Source: Mangifera indica (Eukaryota > Streptophyta > Magnoliopsida > Sapindales > Anacardiaceae). From it: a stretch of DNA of 64,000 nucleotides. Positions 51,829 through 64,000 of the stretch are shown in pieces. The notes under the pieces were generated by a model. It searched no databases. It saw only the letters and a list, made by a program, of their open reading frames with translations, and was not told the DNA's origin. How positions within the stretch are numbered: position 1 is the stretch's first letter; every line of letters begins with the position of its first letter. The stretch lies in NCBI RefSeq assembly GCF_011075055.1, contig NC_058146.1:9163820-9227819 (forward strand). Reading direction: 5' to 3'. A program made the translations under genes and the position numbers.

Positions 51829-52205
51829 AGTTTTTGCCACTGAGTTCGTCCTATGTTTTGGCTGTCTTATGTGATGAATTATGAGTGCTATTATATCTTT
51901 TTGGAAAGCTCTTTGAATCCTCTTTCCAATGATATATAGCTTGTATGAATTAGAGATCATATGGATTGTTAAATATTGCATGAACCATAAGGACTGTTTT
52001 ACCAAATAAACAGAGGAAGCAGTTTTTGCCACTGACTTTAGCTAACGTTTTGACTATCTTATCTATTGAATTATGAAAGCTATTATAGCTTGTTGAAAAG
52101 ATCTTTGAATCCTCGTTTCAACGATATATAGCTTGTATGAATTAGAAACCGTTTGGGTTGTTAAATTGTATAAAAAAGAAGGCTGCCCTGCTAAATGACT
52201 GTTCT
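51829..52205 (+). repeat. 192-bp tandem duplication within the solo LTR
   Basis: Copy 1 starts at 51829 and copy 2 at 52021, both with AGTTTTTGCCACTGA. Shared words include TTTGAATCCTC and GATATATAGCTTGTATGAATT. The copies have diverged noticeably, so the duplication predates this insertion or is old. Confidence 0.85.
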
Positions 52206-52464
52206 GTGAACAATATTTCGTAGTTTTGGGCAAGAAAGGAAGAAGAAAGAAAAGAAAGGAAAGGAAAAGAAAGGAAAGAAAGGAAAGGAAAGAAAAGAAG
52301 AAAAGAAAAAGCAAGAAAAGAAATTTAGGCTCAAGATTTAGGGGTCGCCCCAAGAGTAATGTCTGGTGAGTTATGAAAAAATTTAGATGGAAGCAAAATT
52401 AGTAAAATATAAGACCCGCATGCATGCTATAAATTATGAGGGGGCACTTTATACTACACCGCCA

Positions 52465-52558
52465 GCAGTAGGGCACGTCCGTAGTAAGACATGTCTGTAG
52501 CAGGACATAGACCCATAGTAGGGTCCGCTCGCAGTAGAGCATGCTCGTAGTATAGCAC
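52465..52558 (+). repeat. 16-bp minisatellite within the solo LTR
   Basis: Six degenerate units with consensus near G(C/T)AGTAGGGCATGTCC: GCAGTAGGGCACGTCC, GTAGTAAGACATGTCT, GTAGCAGGACATAGACCC, ATAGTAGGGTCCGCTC, GCAGTAGAGCATGCTC, GTAGTATAGCAC. It is GC-rich compared with its surroundings. Confidence 0.8.
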
Positions 52559-53283
52559 AATTCAGATTAAAAAAAAATGGTGTAGTAAGAGAAAAAAAAA
52601 GAGTTTGAGCTTAGAAAAGTACCAAATCCCTATAGTTAGCTTTCAGAAAGTATCAAATAAACATCAGATGGGACAAAGTATGACTCAAATAGTAAAGAAT
52701 GAATGAGATTACCCCCCCCCCCTCAATCTCTTATAGAGGTTAGGATGTAAGGTTGAGTCCCGAGAGTGAGACAGAACAGGTGATCGAGGTAGCTACAAGG
52801 CAAGGTCAGGTCAGCGAAGATAGATCCGATTGGAGTAGGTTATCTTTGGTTTATATTACATGCATACAGTCGCATGTTATTGTTTCTTTTGGACCTTTTT
52901 AGGATGATTGTACAGTGGTATATGATTATTTCATGTTTTCAGATGCTTTCAGATGAATTTTCATATGAGTATATACATCTTTTGTTCACTTTCAAATTTT
53001 TCAGTTTTCTTAGAATAATTTCTAAACACTTTTAGTGATGTATTTATTTAGAGTATTTTAGAAGAAAAAATATATATAGACGTTTCGGATATTAATTCGT
53101 AACATTTCTCCTTTGGTGGGTAGTATTTCTAGAGAGGGATATTACAATTAGTAAGTCACATATTAGCATAATTGGCGTTTAGGATGTTGAAGAACATATA
53201 AGAGTTAACCACAATTACATAAGAGATTCGATTAGCTTAGCAATGCTTATTCAAATATTGTGTGTTTATGGCGTCGAGTGGTC

Positions 53284-55162
53284 TGTAACATCCACAAGTA
53301 TGTTTAAGGTTATTTTGATTTTTTTTAGTATTTTTTTTCTATGTGAGATTATGTTTGTGAAGCTATTATGTGATTTTTGGCATGCATGATCGTGTATGAG
53401 AGGTTACATGCCGATGTATGATGTGGTAAAGATGACAAAATGGTAAGTAGGGTACACAATCATGTTTAGTCAATGAATTTTGAATTTTGGGATAAGAATA
53501 CGTTTCGTGGGAATCGCACGATGTGGTATTAATATTTCATAATTGGCTTACATGCCCATGTACGTTTGTTTAATCTGACGTGCAACACTCATTTTTCTCT
53601 AAATCCTTTCAACCAAATAGGAGATAAGAGAGGATTAGAGAGTGCTAGAGTCACGTCTTAGTAGGAGAGAAACTTTTGGGAGTCATTCAAACCATGGAAA
53701 GACTATTATTATCAGTTTATCAAGGTAAGTAACGCGGTTTCATGTGATTTCTCTGTATTGAATTGCTTTTGAAACTTTTGAATTGAATGTGTGCATGATG
53801 TTTGATTGCTTAGGATAGTTATATGTATGTGTTGATAATTTATGTTGGGATTAATTTAGTTTGCTTGGCTATTGCTCAATTTATAGTTTAAAATTGCTAG
53901 ATCTTTGCTAAGTGTTGATTCTCTTTTATATGGATTATTTAAATTGTTGTAATGGTCTATTGGGCTAATAGAAGATTGGAATTTTGCCTATGTTTATATG
54001 TGATAGAATGTGTTTTTGATAGGTAATGTAGGATAGGATATCAATATGGGGTCGCATTGTGCCATGTTGGTGATGTTTAAGTTATCAATTTATGGGTATA
54101 TAGTGGAATAGGATTTTATGGTAAGGTTTTAGCTATGAAATATGTTTTCTTAAAAGTGTTTTTGATTATTTGTTAAGGCCTAGAAATTGGAGGAAAATTG
54201 GATTCAAAATTCTGAAATTTCTAAAATTCCAGCGACACACATTTGTATGTCTTCGAGGAAATTCTAATCATGTAGAGATTAGTAATATGACTCATTACGA
54301 TGCATGAGGGTAGGGGGCTTGGATGTCTTTATTTATGAACTATTTATCATATTTTTATGAATTCTTTTACATGTACTGATGCATTTGGGTTTGACAGATA
54401 GTTATTTTGCATTGATTTGTATGGTTTCATATATGTTATTTAGATAGTGTTTGAATCATCATATTAAGTATTTAGTACACTTTTGAGATTGTAGGTCTGA
54501 TTTCAATGCATCGCATTTAATAACTATAATAGCATACTATGGAAGTCTGATAAATCATGTCTCAGCATATACATTTTGAATAGAGGTAAGTGCCCATAGA
54601 AAGGTGTTACATGGTCCATTACAACAAAAAAATAATATTTAGTGGCACTTTTTATGGCATTTAATCAAAAGCTACTATAAATTATGGGAAGTCAAAAAAT
54701 TAATCATGTGTTGTGACATTTATTAAAATTGGCACTATAGAAATATTTAGTAGCATTTAATATACTACCTCAACCTTCAAAGTTCAAGGGTGCATCCAGG
54801 CTAGTAGTAATCAATGAATAACTAGAGATACTAGAGGATGTCATAAGACTATTTGAGATAACATATGAGGACAAGGTTTGGTATGCTAGCTTTCTATAGA
54901 GGGGAGATGCTAAGGTGTGGTGGCCTATGATCTCCTATTTAATTCAGGAGCCATGAATTTTCAATAATGTATGATCATACCTTTTCATGGCATATGAGTG
55001 AATATCACCCAAATTAGTGCATAAATGTACCTTTCCCTAGGCATGACTATACATAAACCAAATGGGTGTTCTTTCCCAATTTTAGTCTAATTCGATCTAA
55101 ACTCTATTATACTCATATGGAAATGACAATAAAGCCCCTAAAGCATATCTAATGGTGTTACA
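53284..55162 (+). repeat. 5' LTR of a truncated gypsy element (1879 bp)
   Basis: Starts TGTAACATCCAC, ends TGGTGTTACA, and is followed at once by a primer-site-like TTGGCTTTAGAGC (55164-55176). No gag or pol follows, so the element is truncated. A CACTA-like fragment lies within it at 54617. Confidence 0.6.
54617..54770 (+). mobile_element. possible CACTA transposon end fragment
   Basis: CATTACAACAAAAAA is one base from the CACTACAACAAAA terminus common in plant CACTA elements. It is followed by repeated subterminal-like words (TTTAGTGGCACTTTTTATGG, 'AAAGCTACTATAAA', 'TTTAGTAGCATTTAAT'). The second end was not located. Confidence 0.4.
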
Positions 55163-55179
55163 ATTGGCTTTAGAGCACC

Positions 55180-58100
55180 AACCTTAACAATTTATATACT
55201 ACATTTATTTATTTGATCTTTTTTTTTGTGTGTGTGTATATATTATACATATGTTGTATACAACATTGCTTAATATATTATAATAGATGTACGATATTAT
55301 AGTTCTTATACTAGTTATTCAATTGTCGTTGGTAAATCTTTAACAATTAACATGTGTAACTATTAACAAACTAGTTAAATTAGCTATTACATTTGTAACA
55401 ATAAACGTATGATCACATCAATGACACCAAACACAACAAATTATATAAAACTGCTACATTATAAATAAGGGAAAACAAATAACTAATAAAGTACTATTTA
55501 AGTACATTATGCTCATGAAAATCTACATTAAATACAATGTCTAACATAGGGTAGCTAGGGTTATGCACCAACTAAGATCGACACTGATGTTTTAAGAATA
55601 AGAAATCAAACATAGTTACAATGCTAATTTCAAAAACTTTTAGGGGAAGATTTTAAATTAGTTTGTGTGACTAGTTTGACAACATCTATTGCTTTCGTAG
55701 TACAACAATTGATAAATGAAGTGCCTACAAACTAGAAATAATGCCCACCTAATGACAAAACATGACATGCCTTTGCTTACCTCAAGTGAGCGATCTTTTT
55801 TATTCATAGATATTTAATCTATTTATTATTACACTACGAAATTGAGAGATATTGCCTTGAATCAAACTCATTGATGTAGAAACTCAATCCAAAGTTTTTT
55901 CATATTTGCATTGTCATTAAATTCTGTTTACAGTAACAAACATGGCTCTACATACAGATTAATCTTATAACAACACATTAAATATATTAGAATTACTTAT
56001 GAATATATATTGAAAATATGAAAAATATTTAGTAAACAATATTATTTTACCCCTTAAAATGTAAAATATCCAAAACCTTATCAATATAAAAAGATTTGAC
56101 CCTTTGCATATAATATAATTCAGCCCCAACAATGTCAAATATCATAGGACACCCATTTCAATTTGAAAAAAAAAAAAAGAAAAATTAAAGTTTCAGCCTA
56201 GAAATGTGAATTCCGTTGTTTGACTGAAAAACACCTACCCTATAAATGTTGCTCGCTTATCCAATTTCAACAAATTTTTCCTTAAAATCCATTAAATTAT
56301 TAATAATAATACAACAAAACAACCAATTATACACATCCATTCCTGGATTCAATCAAGTTTCTTGCTTAATTTTGTGATTTTTGAGCAAGAATTTGACAGT
56401 GAGAGTTAGAAGTGAGACGATGAATAGAGTTAGGGTTTCATAAAGGCCGAAAGACTTATTCTCACCCAAGGTTTGATGAAATTCTATATTTATACCTGTT
56501 AACTTTTAAAAACTTACCATTATATTAAAATTTATTATTATGATTAAGGATAAAATTATTATTTAACTAAAATTAATTAAAAAAACTAAAAAGTTATTAC
56601 ATTTTTCCCCTAAATTTGAAAATCTAACAATTTCCTCCCACCTAAAATTTGAAAAATAACTATTTTCTTCTAGGGTTTTTTTTTCCATCATCACTTCTAG
56701 CGCTCAAAAATGTCTTTGACTGTGTTATCTCTCCCTCTTGGCTTCTCTCTCCCTCTACCCTCGCTGTCCTTGTCTTTGAAGTAGACGAAATCATCTTCAT
56801 CTAAGAATGAAGACAATTAATTGTCTTCATCTCTTATGAAGATGTTTCATCTTTAAAATGATTAATTTAATTAATTTCTCATATATTGTAATGTTATAGT
56901 CTAAAGGGTATCTTTAATAAATTTTAAAAACCTTAAATGTAAATTTTTGACCATTGATACTTTGGTGGCCCAAAGTCTTACCTTAGTTGATTCAGTTATT
57001 TGACAATTAAGCAAGAGTAACACCTTTCCACGATTTGATGATATAAATGACATTTTTCATCATAAATCAAATTTTATTATTGAAAAAATTGACACAACAT
57101 TGTAAAGTAAAATTACCTTTTTTATCCTTGTTATTCTGTTATTTAAGATTATCATATAATCCTAAATTTAAAAAATTAAAAACCAGCTCTTTAAATATAC
57201 AAATTACATAAGAACTCATTTATTTCCATTTCTTTTCACCCTCACCTCATTTTCCATTTCTTATCAATTTCAGGATAGGAATGATGATGAGGGATAGTGG
57301 TAATTGTACTAATAGAAATACAGATATAAGTTTCAATGACGTATAATTGTGTATGAAGACAAATTATAATTTTTAAAAATGTTAGGGAATTTTAAAAAAT
57401 TTTATAGAGTGTTTTTGAAATTTTTAAAATTTTAATATGCCTCTCAATAATTTAAAAAACGATAGTTACACTCTCAAAGAACCAAATAGAATATAATAAA
57501 TTAAGAGTGTAAAAGTCATATTACAAACTATTAAGGTCATAACAATATTTTAAAATTGTGAGGGTGAATATGATTATTTGTGGAGGAGTAGTGTCACAAT
57601 TAGGATTTTCAAAACATTTCAAGGATCAATTTATGAGTTTTCAAACTTTTTTAAAAATTAAATCATCATATTTAAAAATATTTGAGTTTGATTTATAAAA
57701 GAGTTTTTAATTTTTTAAATTAGTGGATGATAAAATTATAATTTTCTCTTATGCAATTAGTTTTTTAGATAGAATTTAATTTTAGATTAAAAAATTATTA
57801 TTTATATTATCTAAAATAAAAAAAGTATTTTCAAACAAAACTTCGGTGGAGTATGTCATTTACTCATTCGACCATGATTAGACCATGTCCCTTGCCAAAT
57901 ATATATAATGGGAAACAAGGTGCCCCACTCAACAACCATCCAATCTTTAAGGATTCCAAAATTCAATTTTACCCTTTCTTTAAGAATTAAAATCTATCGG
58001 TATATTCATTTTCTTATATATATAAAATTCCCATATAATTAATTATTAATTCAACCAATAAAATATTTCTATTGAGAATACACATCTTAAAAGCCTAAAT

Positions 58101-58903
58101 ATATATGATTAAAACATGGCTATTGATTAATTTAATATAAGTTTAAGAGAAGTTTTATCTAATAATATGGTTAGATTTGAGTCAAATCGAATTTAAGTGA
58201 ACTTGACTCGATTTACAAAAATAGAACTCAAATTTGAGTTCACGCTTGTCTTGTTCACTATAAATAAACTCAAGTTCGGCTCATTTTAAGCTCAAGCTTG
58301 GCTCTAGTTAGATTTGAATTTGAGTTTTAATTAACTCATTATTAAAAAGACATAATTTTAATACATATTGATTAAAACGATATCGTTTTGTATCAAATTT
58401 TTTAATTTACGAGTTTAATGAACAATTCGAGCTCGCCTGAGTTCATTAAAGACTGTCTCATTTTAGGTTCATTCAAATCGAACTCAAACTCAAATTCGAT
58501 TCAAATCCAATATTAATACTGGCTACGATATGTCATTTATCCAATTTTAAACATTTTTCTTCCTTTCATGATCATCATGTCAAACACCACATTACCCCAA
58601 CTCATTTCATTATTTTTTATTTGATCAAAATGAAACAATTACTAAATTATGTTAATTTAATTTAGCTTATATCAAATCATTATATTAAATTTTAATGAAA
58701 TTATAAGTTGGCGAATGAATAATACATAAATATCGACGGCAGAGGATAATTTTGTAAAAACACTTGTTATTCTTTTTTGTTAGTAATAAAATAATCCTGG
58801 ATTTAAGCTAAAGGTAAACCCAATCTCTTTCAGTTCCTTTAAAAATCTTCTTCGAAAATTAAACACTTCAACTTCTTCTTCTTGTGTGTTGACGCAAGGC
58901 GAA
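55180..58903. other. AT-rich intergenic spacer upstream of GABA transaminase
   Basis: No gene recognised apart from a MITE candidate at 58171-58510. The final 100 bp are CT-rich ('CAACTTCTTCTTCTTGTGTG') and are probably the 5' UTR of the downstream gene. Confidence 0.5.
58171..58510. mobile_element. MITE candidate with inverted ends
   Basis: Left end TTAGATTTGAGTC and the complement of the right end TTGGATTTGAATC form a 13-bp inverted repeat with two mismatches. The interior holds repeated 'ACTCAAATTTGAG' and 'GAGCTCGC' style palindromes and a perfect 16-base palindrome AAAACGATATCGTTTT near 58376. Flanks (TAATATGG, TTAATACTGG) are only loosely alike, so the target duplication is uncertain. 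Confidence 0.5.
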
Positions 58904-61900
58904 ATGGTGATCAGACAGCTTCTTAGATCATCTCTTCGAGCTCAGGTAACACTCTTCTTTGCAACTTCTATTCTTTTTTTATTTTTGTGTAGCTTCATTG
59001 TGTTTCATGCATATAATTTTGTTTTCTTCTAGAAAATTATGTTCCTTTCGGGTTTCTTGTTTCCAAATTTTTATACCCTTTTGGCTTCTCTCTTTTTTTT
59101 TTTTTTTCAGATTTCCCTGGATTTTGGTTTCTGAAAAGTTTCCATTCTTGCTTAGGTGGAAAGACATTAGAAAGTTTTTATCTTTTTTTATTAGATGCCT
59201 TTGTTGACTTGATTTGTAGTTAAATACTGTATTACTAGAAATCAGTGCGATTCTGTTTCATCACTTACAAGATTTAAATTGTCCGATGTGTTGATTTGCA
59301 TGTGTTATGTATGATAACAGTTGAATTTAGTGTGTCATGATATGGTTATAATTCTGTTTCTTGTAATGGATTATTCATGAAAAGTGATTTGTGAAAAGAA
59401 TGGTATATAGAACCAGTTGGGTAGTCGAATATCTTTCATTGTGATTCCGTCGTATTCGATGTTTGACTTATTTGCTGTGTTTTATGTTTATCATCCTAAG
59501 ACCTCAATCTTAAAATTATTTATTTGTTTTTTTTCGTTTACAACCAGATTGGTTCATATCAAAAGCATGTTGTTGCTTCTAGAAGTTTACAAGAGACGTT
59601 GCCATGTGTTCCTTTACTTGCTAAATTTTATGGTACTGAGGCAGCTTTGCTGAAGGAAGATGGTTTCAATGGTAAAGGGTATGTGCTGTTTCTGCAAATC
59701 ACACAAACAAATTGTCATTCCAATGAGGATTTGCTTGAATATGTCAAATAATGGATCTACTTTGATGCGTGTAATTTGTATAAAATTTATGCCTTGTTCT
59801 TATAATAATGAGCTATATGTGTAGTGTCCATGATATGTGCAGCTCATTTGACACGCTTACATTTTCTTATCTCAGATTTAAAGGGCATGATATGCTCGCA
59901 CCTTTTACCGCAGGGTGGCAAACTAATGATTTGCATCCACTTGTGATAGAAAAGTCAGAGGTATGCTGATTAGATATGTATCCTTTGGTTGGTATATTTT
60001 GTGTTTATTACTAATTGTACGTTGTTTTTCTCTTCTTCAAATGTATAACCAAGTTCAGTTTGATTGATTATCCAGGGTAGCTATGTATATGACATTAATG
60101 GAAAGAAGTACCTTGATGCTCTTGCTGGTCTATGGTGCACTGCCTTAGGTATTTATCATATGTCTTGCAGAAAATTTTCTTTTCCTTCTGTTGGATGTGT
60201 AAAATGCTCTCCTCTTTTTATCATTTCAGTAGAAAAACCCTACAAATAGGTACATATCTATTCCTTGCCAACTATGTATCTGATTATCATGAAAGAGCAT
60301 CATTGATTGATGTATTTTGGAATGTTTTCAGGAGGAAATGAACCTCGACTTGTGGCTGCTGCTACTGCACAATTGAATACTCTGCCATTTTATCATTCCT
60401 TTTGGAATCGGACAACAAAACCTTCTTTAGTATGGATATATTTCTTAAGTTTATTTAACATAAATAAACACTGTGGTTTTTTCTTTTCCTTTTCTCTTAG
60501 AATTTCCTCTCATTTGTGAATCTTGCACCATTTATAGATTTATTTATTTTTCTCCACAATATAGTTAATGCTGTTATTTTTGTTTCAGAATATGCAAAAG
60601 TTGTCTTCTAAAGTTTCTTTCTAATGGCATTTGAATCAACATTTATCCCGCAGGATCTTGCAAAAGAGCTTCTGGAAACTTTTACTGCAAACAAAATGGC
60701 AAAGGCTTTTTTTACTAACAGTGGATCAGAAGCAAATGACACTCAGGTTCTTTTTTTTTCTATTAAGTGCTTGGTTAGTCTCTTGCTTTCACTTCCAGCA
60801 TTTGAATGAAATTCTTGATATTTAACGACTTTCATTAAGAAGTGATAGAATAAGGTTCATCTTCTTGTTGTTTTACTTCCTTTTTCATCCCTTGAAATAT
60901 TCATGAGAAAGGCAATGATGAAGATGTTGTTGAACTGAATTATATTGTAGGTGAAGCTGGTTTGGTATTACAATAATGCTCTTGGAAGACCAGAAAAGAA
61001 GAAATTTATTGCTAGAGCAAAATCGTAAATTTGACCACTAATTTTATATTATTTTTATATATTTTCTTTATAAGTATCATCCCTAAGTAATCACTATATC
61101 ATTCTCTATCTTTTACTCTGTTTCAGGTACCATGGTTCAACTTTGATATCAGCTAGTCTTTCTGGGTAGGAAAAACTTACTACTAAAAGCATGGTACCTA
61201 TTGTTTACAACAATTGAGTTCATTAACAAGTGAAAAATCAATGCAGCCTTCCAGCTCTACACCAAAAATTTGATCTGCCCGCACCATTCGTATTGCACAC
61301 TGACTGCCCTCACTATTGGCGCTATCATCTTCCAGGTTGTTTTACACTTTTATTGTTGTGATTTTTTTTTTAATTAAAGGCTATGGTGTTATAAAATATT
61401 ATACATGCTACTTTTTATTTCAGGTGAGACAGAAGAGGAATTTTCAACCAGGTTAGCCAAGAATTTAGAGGATCTCATCCTCAAAGAGGGACCAGAGACG
61501 GTAAAGTCCAGCTATCATTTTGTAACTTGTATGTGGAAAGCCGGTTTACTACTTGAAGGGGTGGATCATTGTGTAACTCACCATGGTTGTTGATTTCAGA
61601 TAGCTGCATTCATTGCTGAGCCTGTCATGGGGGCAGGAGGTGTGATACCTCCTCCAAAAACTTATTTTGAGAAGGTGAGTTTTTCGTAACGTTGTATACT
61701 GACTAAATGGTACCCTTAACCTTTGAAATTCAAGCTGGAAAGAAGTGTTTCCAGCTTCTCTAGTGTTTTTCCTCATATATATACATATTTGAGGAACACT
61801 TGTAGCCATTATGAAATGTGAATACATTTGTACTTTGATATATTTACATACAAAAAATCGTCTTCCTTGTTTTAACACACAGCTCAGATTGCCTGATGAA

Positions 61901-63903
61901 TAAAAAATACCATGTGTGCTATGTAACCATTGGTGATTATTTTTCTTATGTTAATGTATGTGATTAAAATACCAGTGTATGTCAGCTTGCAGAAAGGTTA
62001 AGGCCATGTCTTATGTAGATTTGAAACAAAAGCATATCATTTCAATGACCATAAGAGATATAGAAGTGCAATGATGTAGGATTGACTGTTTTGATACAAA
62101 ATTATGTGGTCTTTGCTGGGAATAAGATAACCATATGAAACTTTTACATGGACCATGGAATTTGTTAGTACTAAATATCTTGGAATATTTAGGTTAAAGA
62201 ATGCAAGAGTGCTTCAAAGATTGCACTTGTTTTTTCTGAAGTTACCTTCAGCCAAATGCAACTTCTGTGTTTGACTTTTATTCATTTATTGTGCAATAGT
62301 GGAAAATGCTTACCTTTCTCCATTTCCCTTTAATTATTATAACTTTTTAAATATGATGCAGATTCAAGCTGTTGTGAAAAAATATGACATACTCTTCATT
62401 GCAGATGAGGTACTTCATTTTCTTTATTTTAATTATTTTTGTATTACTGAATGTCTAACACTTACATGAGCAAGTTCTTTAATGTTAATTTTCAAATTTG
62501 GGTTCACTTTCTTCATTATGATTTATCTAGGTGATTTGTGCATTTGGAAGGCTGGGGACAATGTTTGGTTGTGATAAATACAATATTAAGCCAGACCTTG
62601 TTTCTTTAGCAAAGGTACATGTAAAGAATTTAAAATACACAGATTGGTTGCTCACATTCCAGACAGTATTTTTTATTGAGTGTTGCACTGATATCATCTT
62701 TCTAGGCTCTTTCTTCTGCTTATATGCCTATTGGAGCTGTTCTTGTGAGTCCTGAAGTTGCAGACGTCATTTACTCTCAAAGCAACAAACTTGGTATGAT
62801 TGTTATACTTGCTGAATTGACTATAGCATTGTTCTTGGATCCTCTCTCTAATTCTCTCTATGTCAGGTTCTTTCTCTCATGGATTCACATATTCTGGTCA
62901 CCCTGTATCCTGTGCTGTTGCCATTGAAGCACTCAAGATTTATAAGTGGGTTCTTTTCTGTTCATTTCTATAAAATTCACAAGATATATTTCTATGTCAA
63001 GTTTACAAAGTACAAGAATATATTCTTTCGGGAAAACTTATATTTCATTCTATCATATCCTAAAATTTGGTTGGAACAGCATGAGAATATTTAATAATAG
63101 TAAGCTACATGAGGATATCCCTGTGAATAAGGAAATACCGTTTGATTAAATTGTATATGAGGATATCCCCATGAATAAGGCAATACCGTTTGATTAAATT
63201 GTATATTTATTAGTAAATTACACTCTATATGAACTTCCTTGGTGGCTGGTGGTTAATGTAAATATATGCTTTCAGCTTCATGTCATACCTTGTATGATCT
63301 TATTTCTTTGTTTTTTATGGGTTAATGTTGGAATTTGAACTTGTCCATGTTATATTCCCTTGACCCACTTGCCACGTTACTCTTCATTAAATATTATAGC
63401 AACTAAGATTTCTTTTTACATCTTTGTAGGGAAAGAAATATTGTTGCACAAGTAAATAGCATAGCACCAAAGTTTCAAGATGGTATAAAATCCTTCTCTG
63501 ACAGTCCCATTATTGGAGAGGTAGATTTGTAGTTTATCTTAACTTATTTGTTTGATAGAAATGTGTTAAAATTAGATATTTACTACTGTTATACTCATCT
63601 GATTTTGCAGATAAGGGGAACTGGCTTGATTCTTGGTACAGAGTTTGTAGACAACAAATCTCCAAATGATCCATTCCCTCCTGAATGGGGTAAGTCCTTT
63701 ATTGCTTTTGCTATATTTGTGAGTATAATTGAAGCATGAATCATCTTTATTTCTCTCGGTAATAGTACTTAATAATGGGCATTACAGGCATAGGTGCATA
63801 CTTCGGATCACAGTGCGAAAAGCATGGTATGTTAGTCCGTGTTGCTGGTGACAACATAATGATGTCTCCTCCATTTATAATGACTCCCGAAGAGGTTGAT
63901 GAG
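58904..63903 (+). CDS. POP2: gamma-aminobutyrate transaminase, mitochondrial (POP2-like), 3' end outside window
   Basis: This class III PLP aminotransferase converts GABA to succinic semialdehyde with pyruvate or glyoxylate as acceptor, in the mitochondrial GABA shunt. Exons: 58904-58945, 59548-59678, 59876-59960, 60076-60148, 60332-60429, 60654-60746, 60951-61024, 61127-61165, 61247-61335, 61424-61500, 61600-61674, 62362-62409, 62531-62614, 62706-62793, 62867-62945, 63430-63520, 63611-63689, 63788-63903. They join in frame to 487 codons; the Arabidopsis protein has about 504, so one short last exon is missing. The N-terminus is basic and Arg/Ser-rich ([14 protein letters not shown]), as in a mitochondrial presequence. 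Motifs: NSGSEANDT (165-173), PLP-binding IADE with Asp307, and catalytic Lys336 in SLAKALSS, the last codon of its exon. All introns are GT-AG. No stops or frameshifts. Confidence 0.96.
63109..63204 (+). repeat. 48-bp tandem duplication in a GABA-T intron
   Basis: Two copies starting ATGAGGATATCCC (or CATGAGG…) and ending TTTGATTAAATTGTAT, with about four differences. It lies in the intron 62946-63429. Confidence 0.88.
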
Positions 63904-64000
63904 GTCAGTTTAAGCATTTTTTTCTCCTTTCTTTCTGTTTGTTTGCCAGCATTGAACTAGAGAATATATATTTCCTGTTTCATTGAAATGATGTCTGTTC

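Larger units (their letters stand above)
50619..53146 (+). mobile_element. solo LTR (2528 bp) with ATTAG target-site duplication
   Basis: Starts TGTAACACTCGG and ends GAGGGATATTACA, flanked on both sides by ATTAG (50614-50618 and 53147-53151). No coding sequence, primer site or polypurine tract adjoins it, so it is the product of LTR-LTR recombination. Orientation is taken from the TGTAACACTCGG start and is uncertain. It contains a 192-bp tandem duplication, a purine tract (52230-52325) and a 16-bp minisatellite. Confidence 0.88.

Noticed and set aside
52063..52353. Minus-strand 'membrane-like' open frame of 96 codons
   Set aside because: Complement of a GAAAGG purine tract within the solo LTR.
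52465..52558. Short repeats considered as a CRISPR-like array
   Set aside because: Units are contiguous with no spacers, and the DNA is plant nuclear; it is a minisatellite.

Overview
The window is plant nuclear DNA, almost certainly from a woody or otherwise repeat-rich eudicot. The species cannot be named from the sequence. The evidence is AT-rich intergenic DNA, GT-AG introns, four plant-specific or plant-typical genes (VQ/JAV1 type, CYP97B, FAR1-RELATED SEQUENCE, GABA transaminase) and several lineages of decayed LTR retrotransposons. No bacterial operon, rRNA, tRNA or CRISPR array was seen.

Layout. 1-9.8 kb is a pile of dead retroelements: a minus-strand Ty1/copia gag relic, a plus-strand Tat/Athila-like LTR + primer binding site + gag relic, and a minus-strand Ty3/gypsy chromovirus (Tekay-like) relic that keeps gag and integrase but lacks protease-RT-RNase H. 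9.8-14 kb is AT-rich spacer leading to an intronless VQ-motif gene (minus, 13173-13910). 14.2-16.2 kb is unrecognised repeat-like DNA. 16182-24674 is a nearly full-length but dead Tekay-like element (minus) carrying an 813-bp hAT-type MITE in gag. 24.8-25.94 kb is a large imperfect foldback with arms of about 560 bp. 27035-34121 is an apparently intact 14-exon CYP97B3-type carotenoid-hydroxylase-family P450 (plus, 581 aa), with a 1264-bp TRIM retrotransposon in intron 11. 34379-37807 is an FRS gene (minus, about 857 aa after splicing). The P450 and FRS genes converge with only 257 bp between their stop codons. 40.3-55.2 kb is a second repeat block: a truncated Tekay-like element, a copia gag relic, an Athila ORF1-like relic, and a 2528-bp solo LTR with a perfect ATTAG target-site duplication nested in other LTR DNA. 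55.2-58.9 kb is AT-rich spacer with a MITE candidate. 58904 to the right edge is a mitochondrial GABA transaminase gene (plus, 18 exons visible, last exon missing).

The four genes do not form a pathway. One modulates jasmonate defence, one oxidises carotenoids in plastids, one is a transposase-derived transcription factor and one runs the GABA shunt. The clearest structural novelties are the run of symmetric 57-69-bp phase-0 exons encoding degenerate copies of one about 22-residue module at the FRS C-terminus, the 1.1-kb foldback, the complete TRIM with its LTRs, primer site and near-perfect target duplication in a P450 intron, and the hAT MITE whose empty site is preserved in the sister element 22 kb away.

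All splice junctions were read by eye from frame, GT-AG borders and family similarity remembered from training. No alignment was run.
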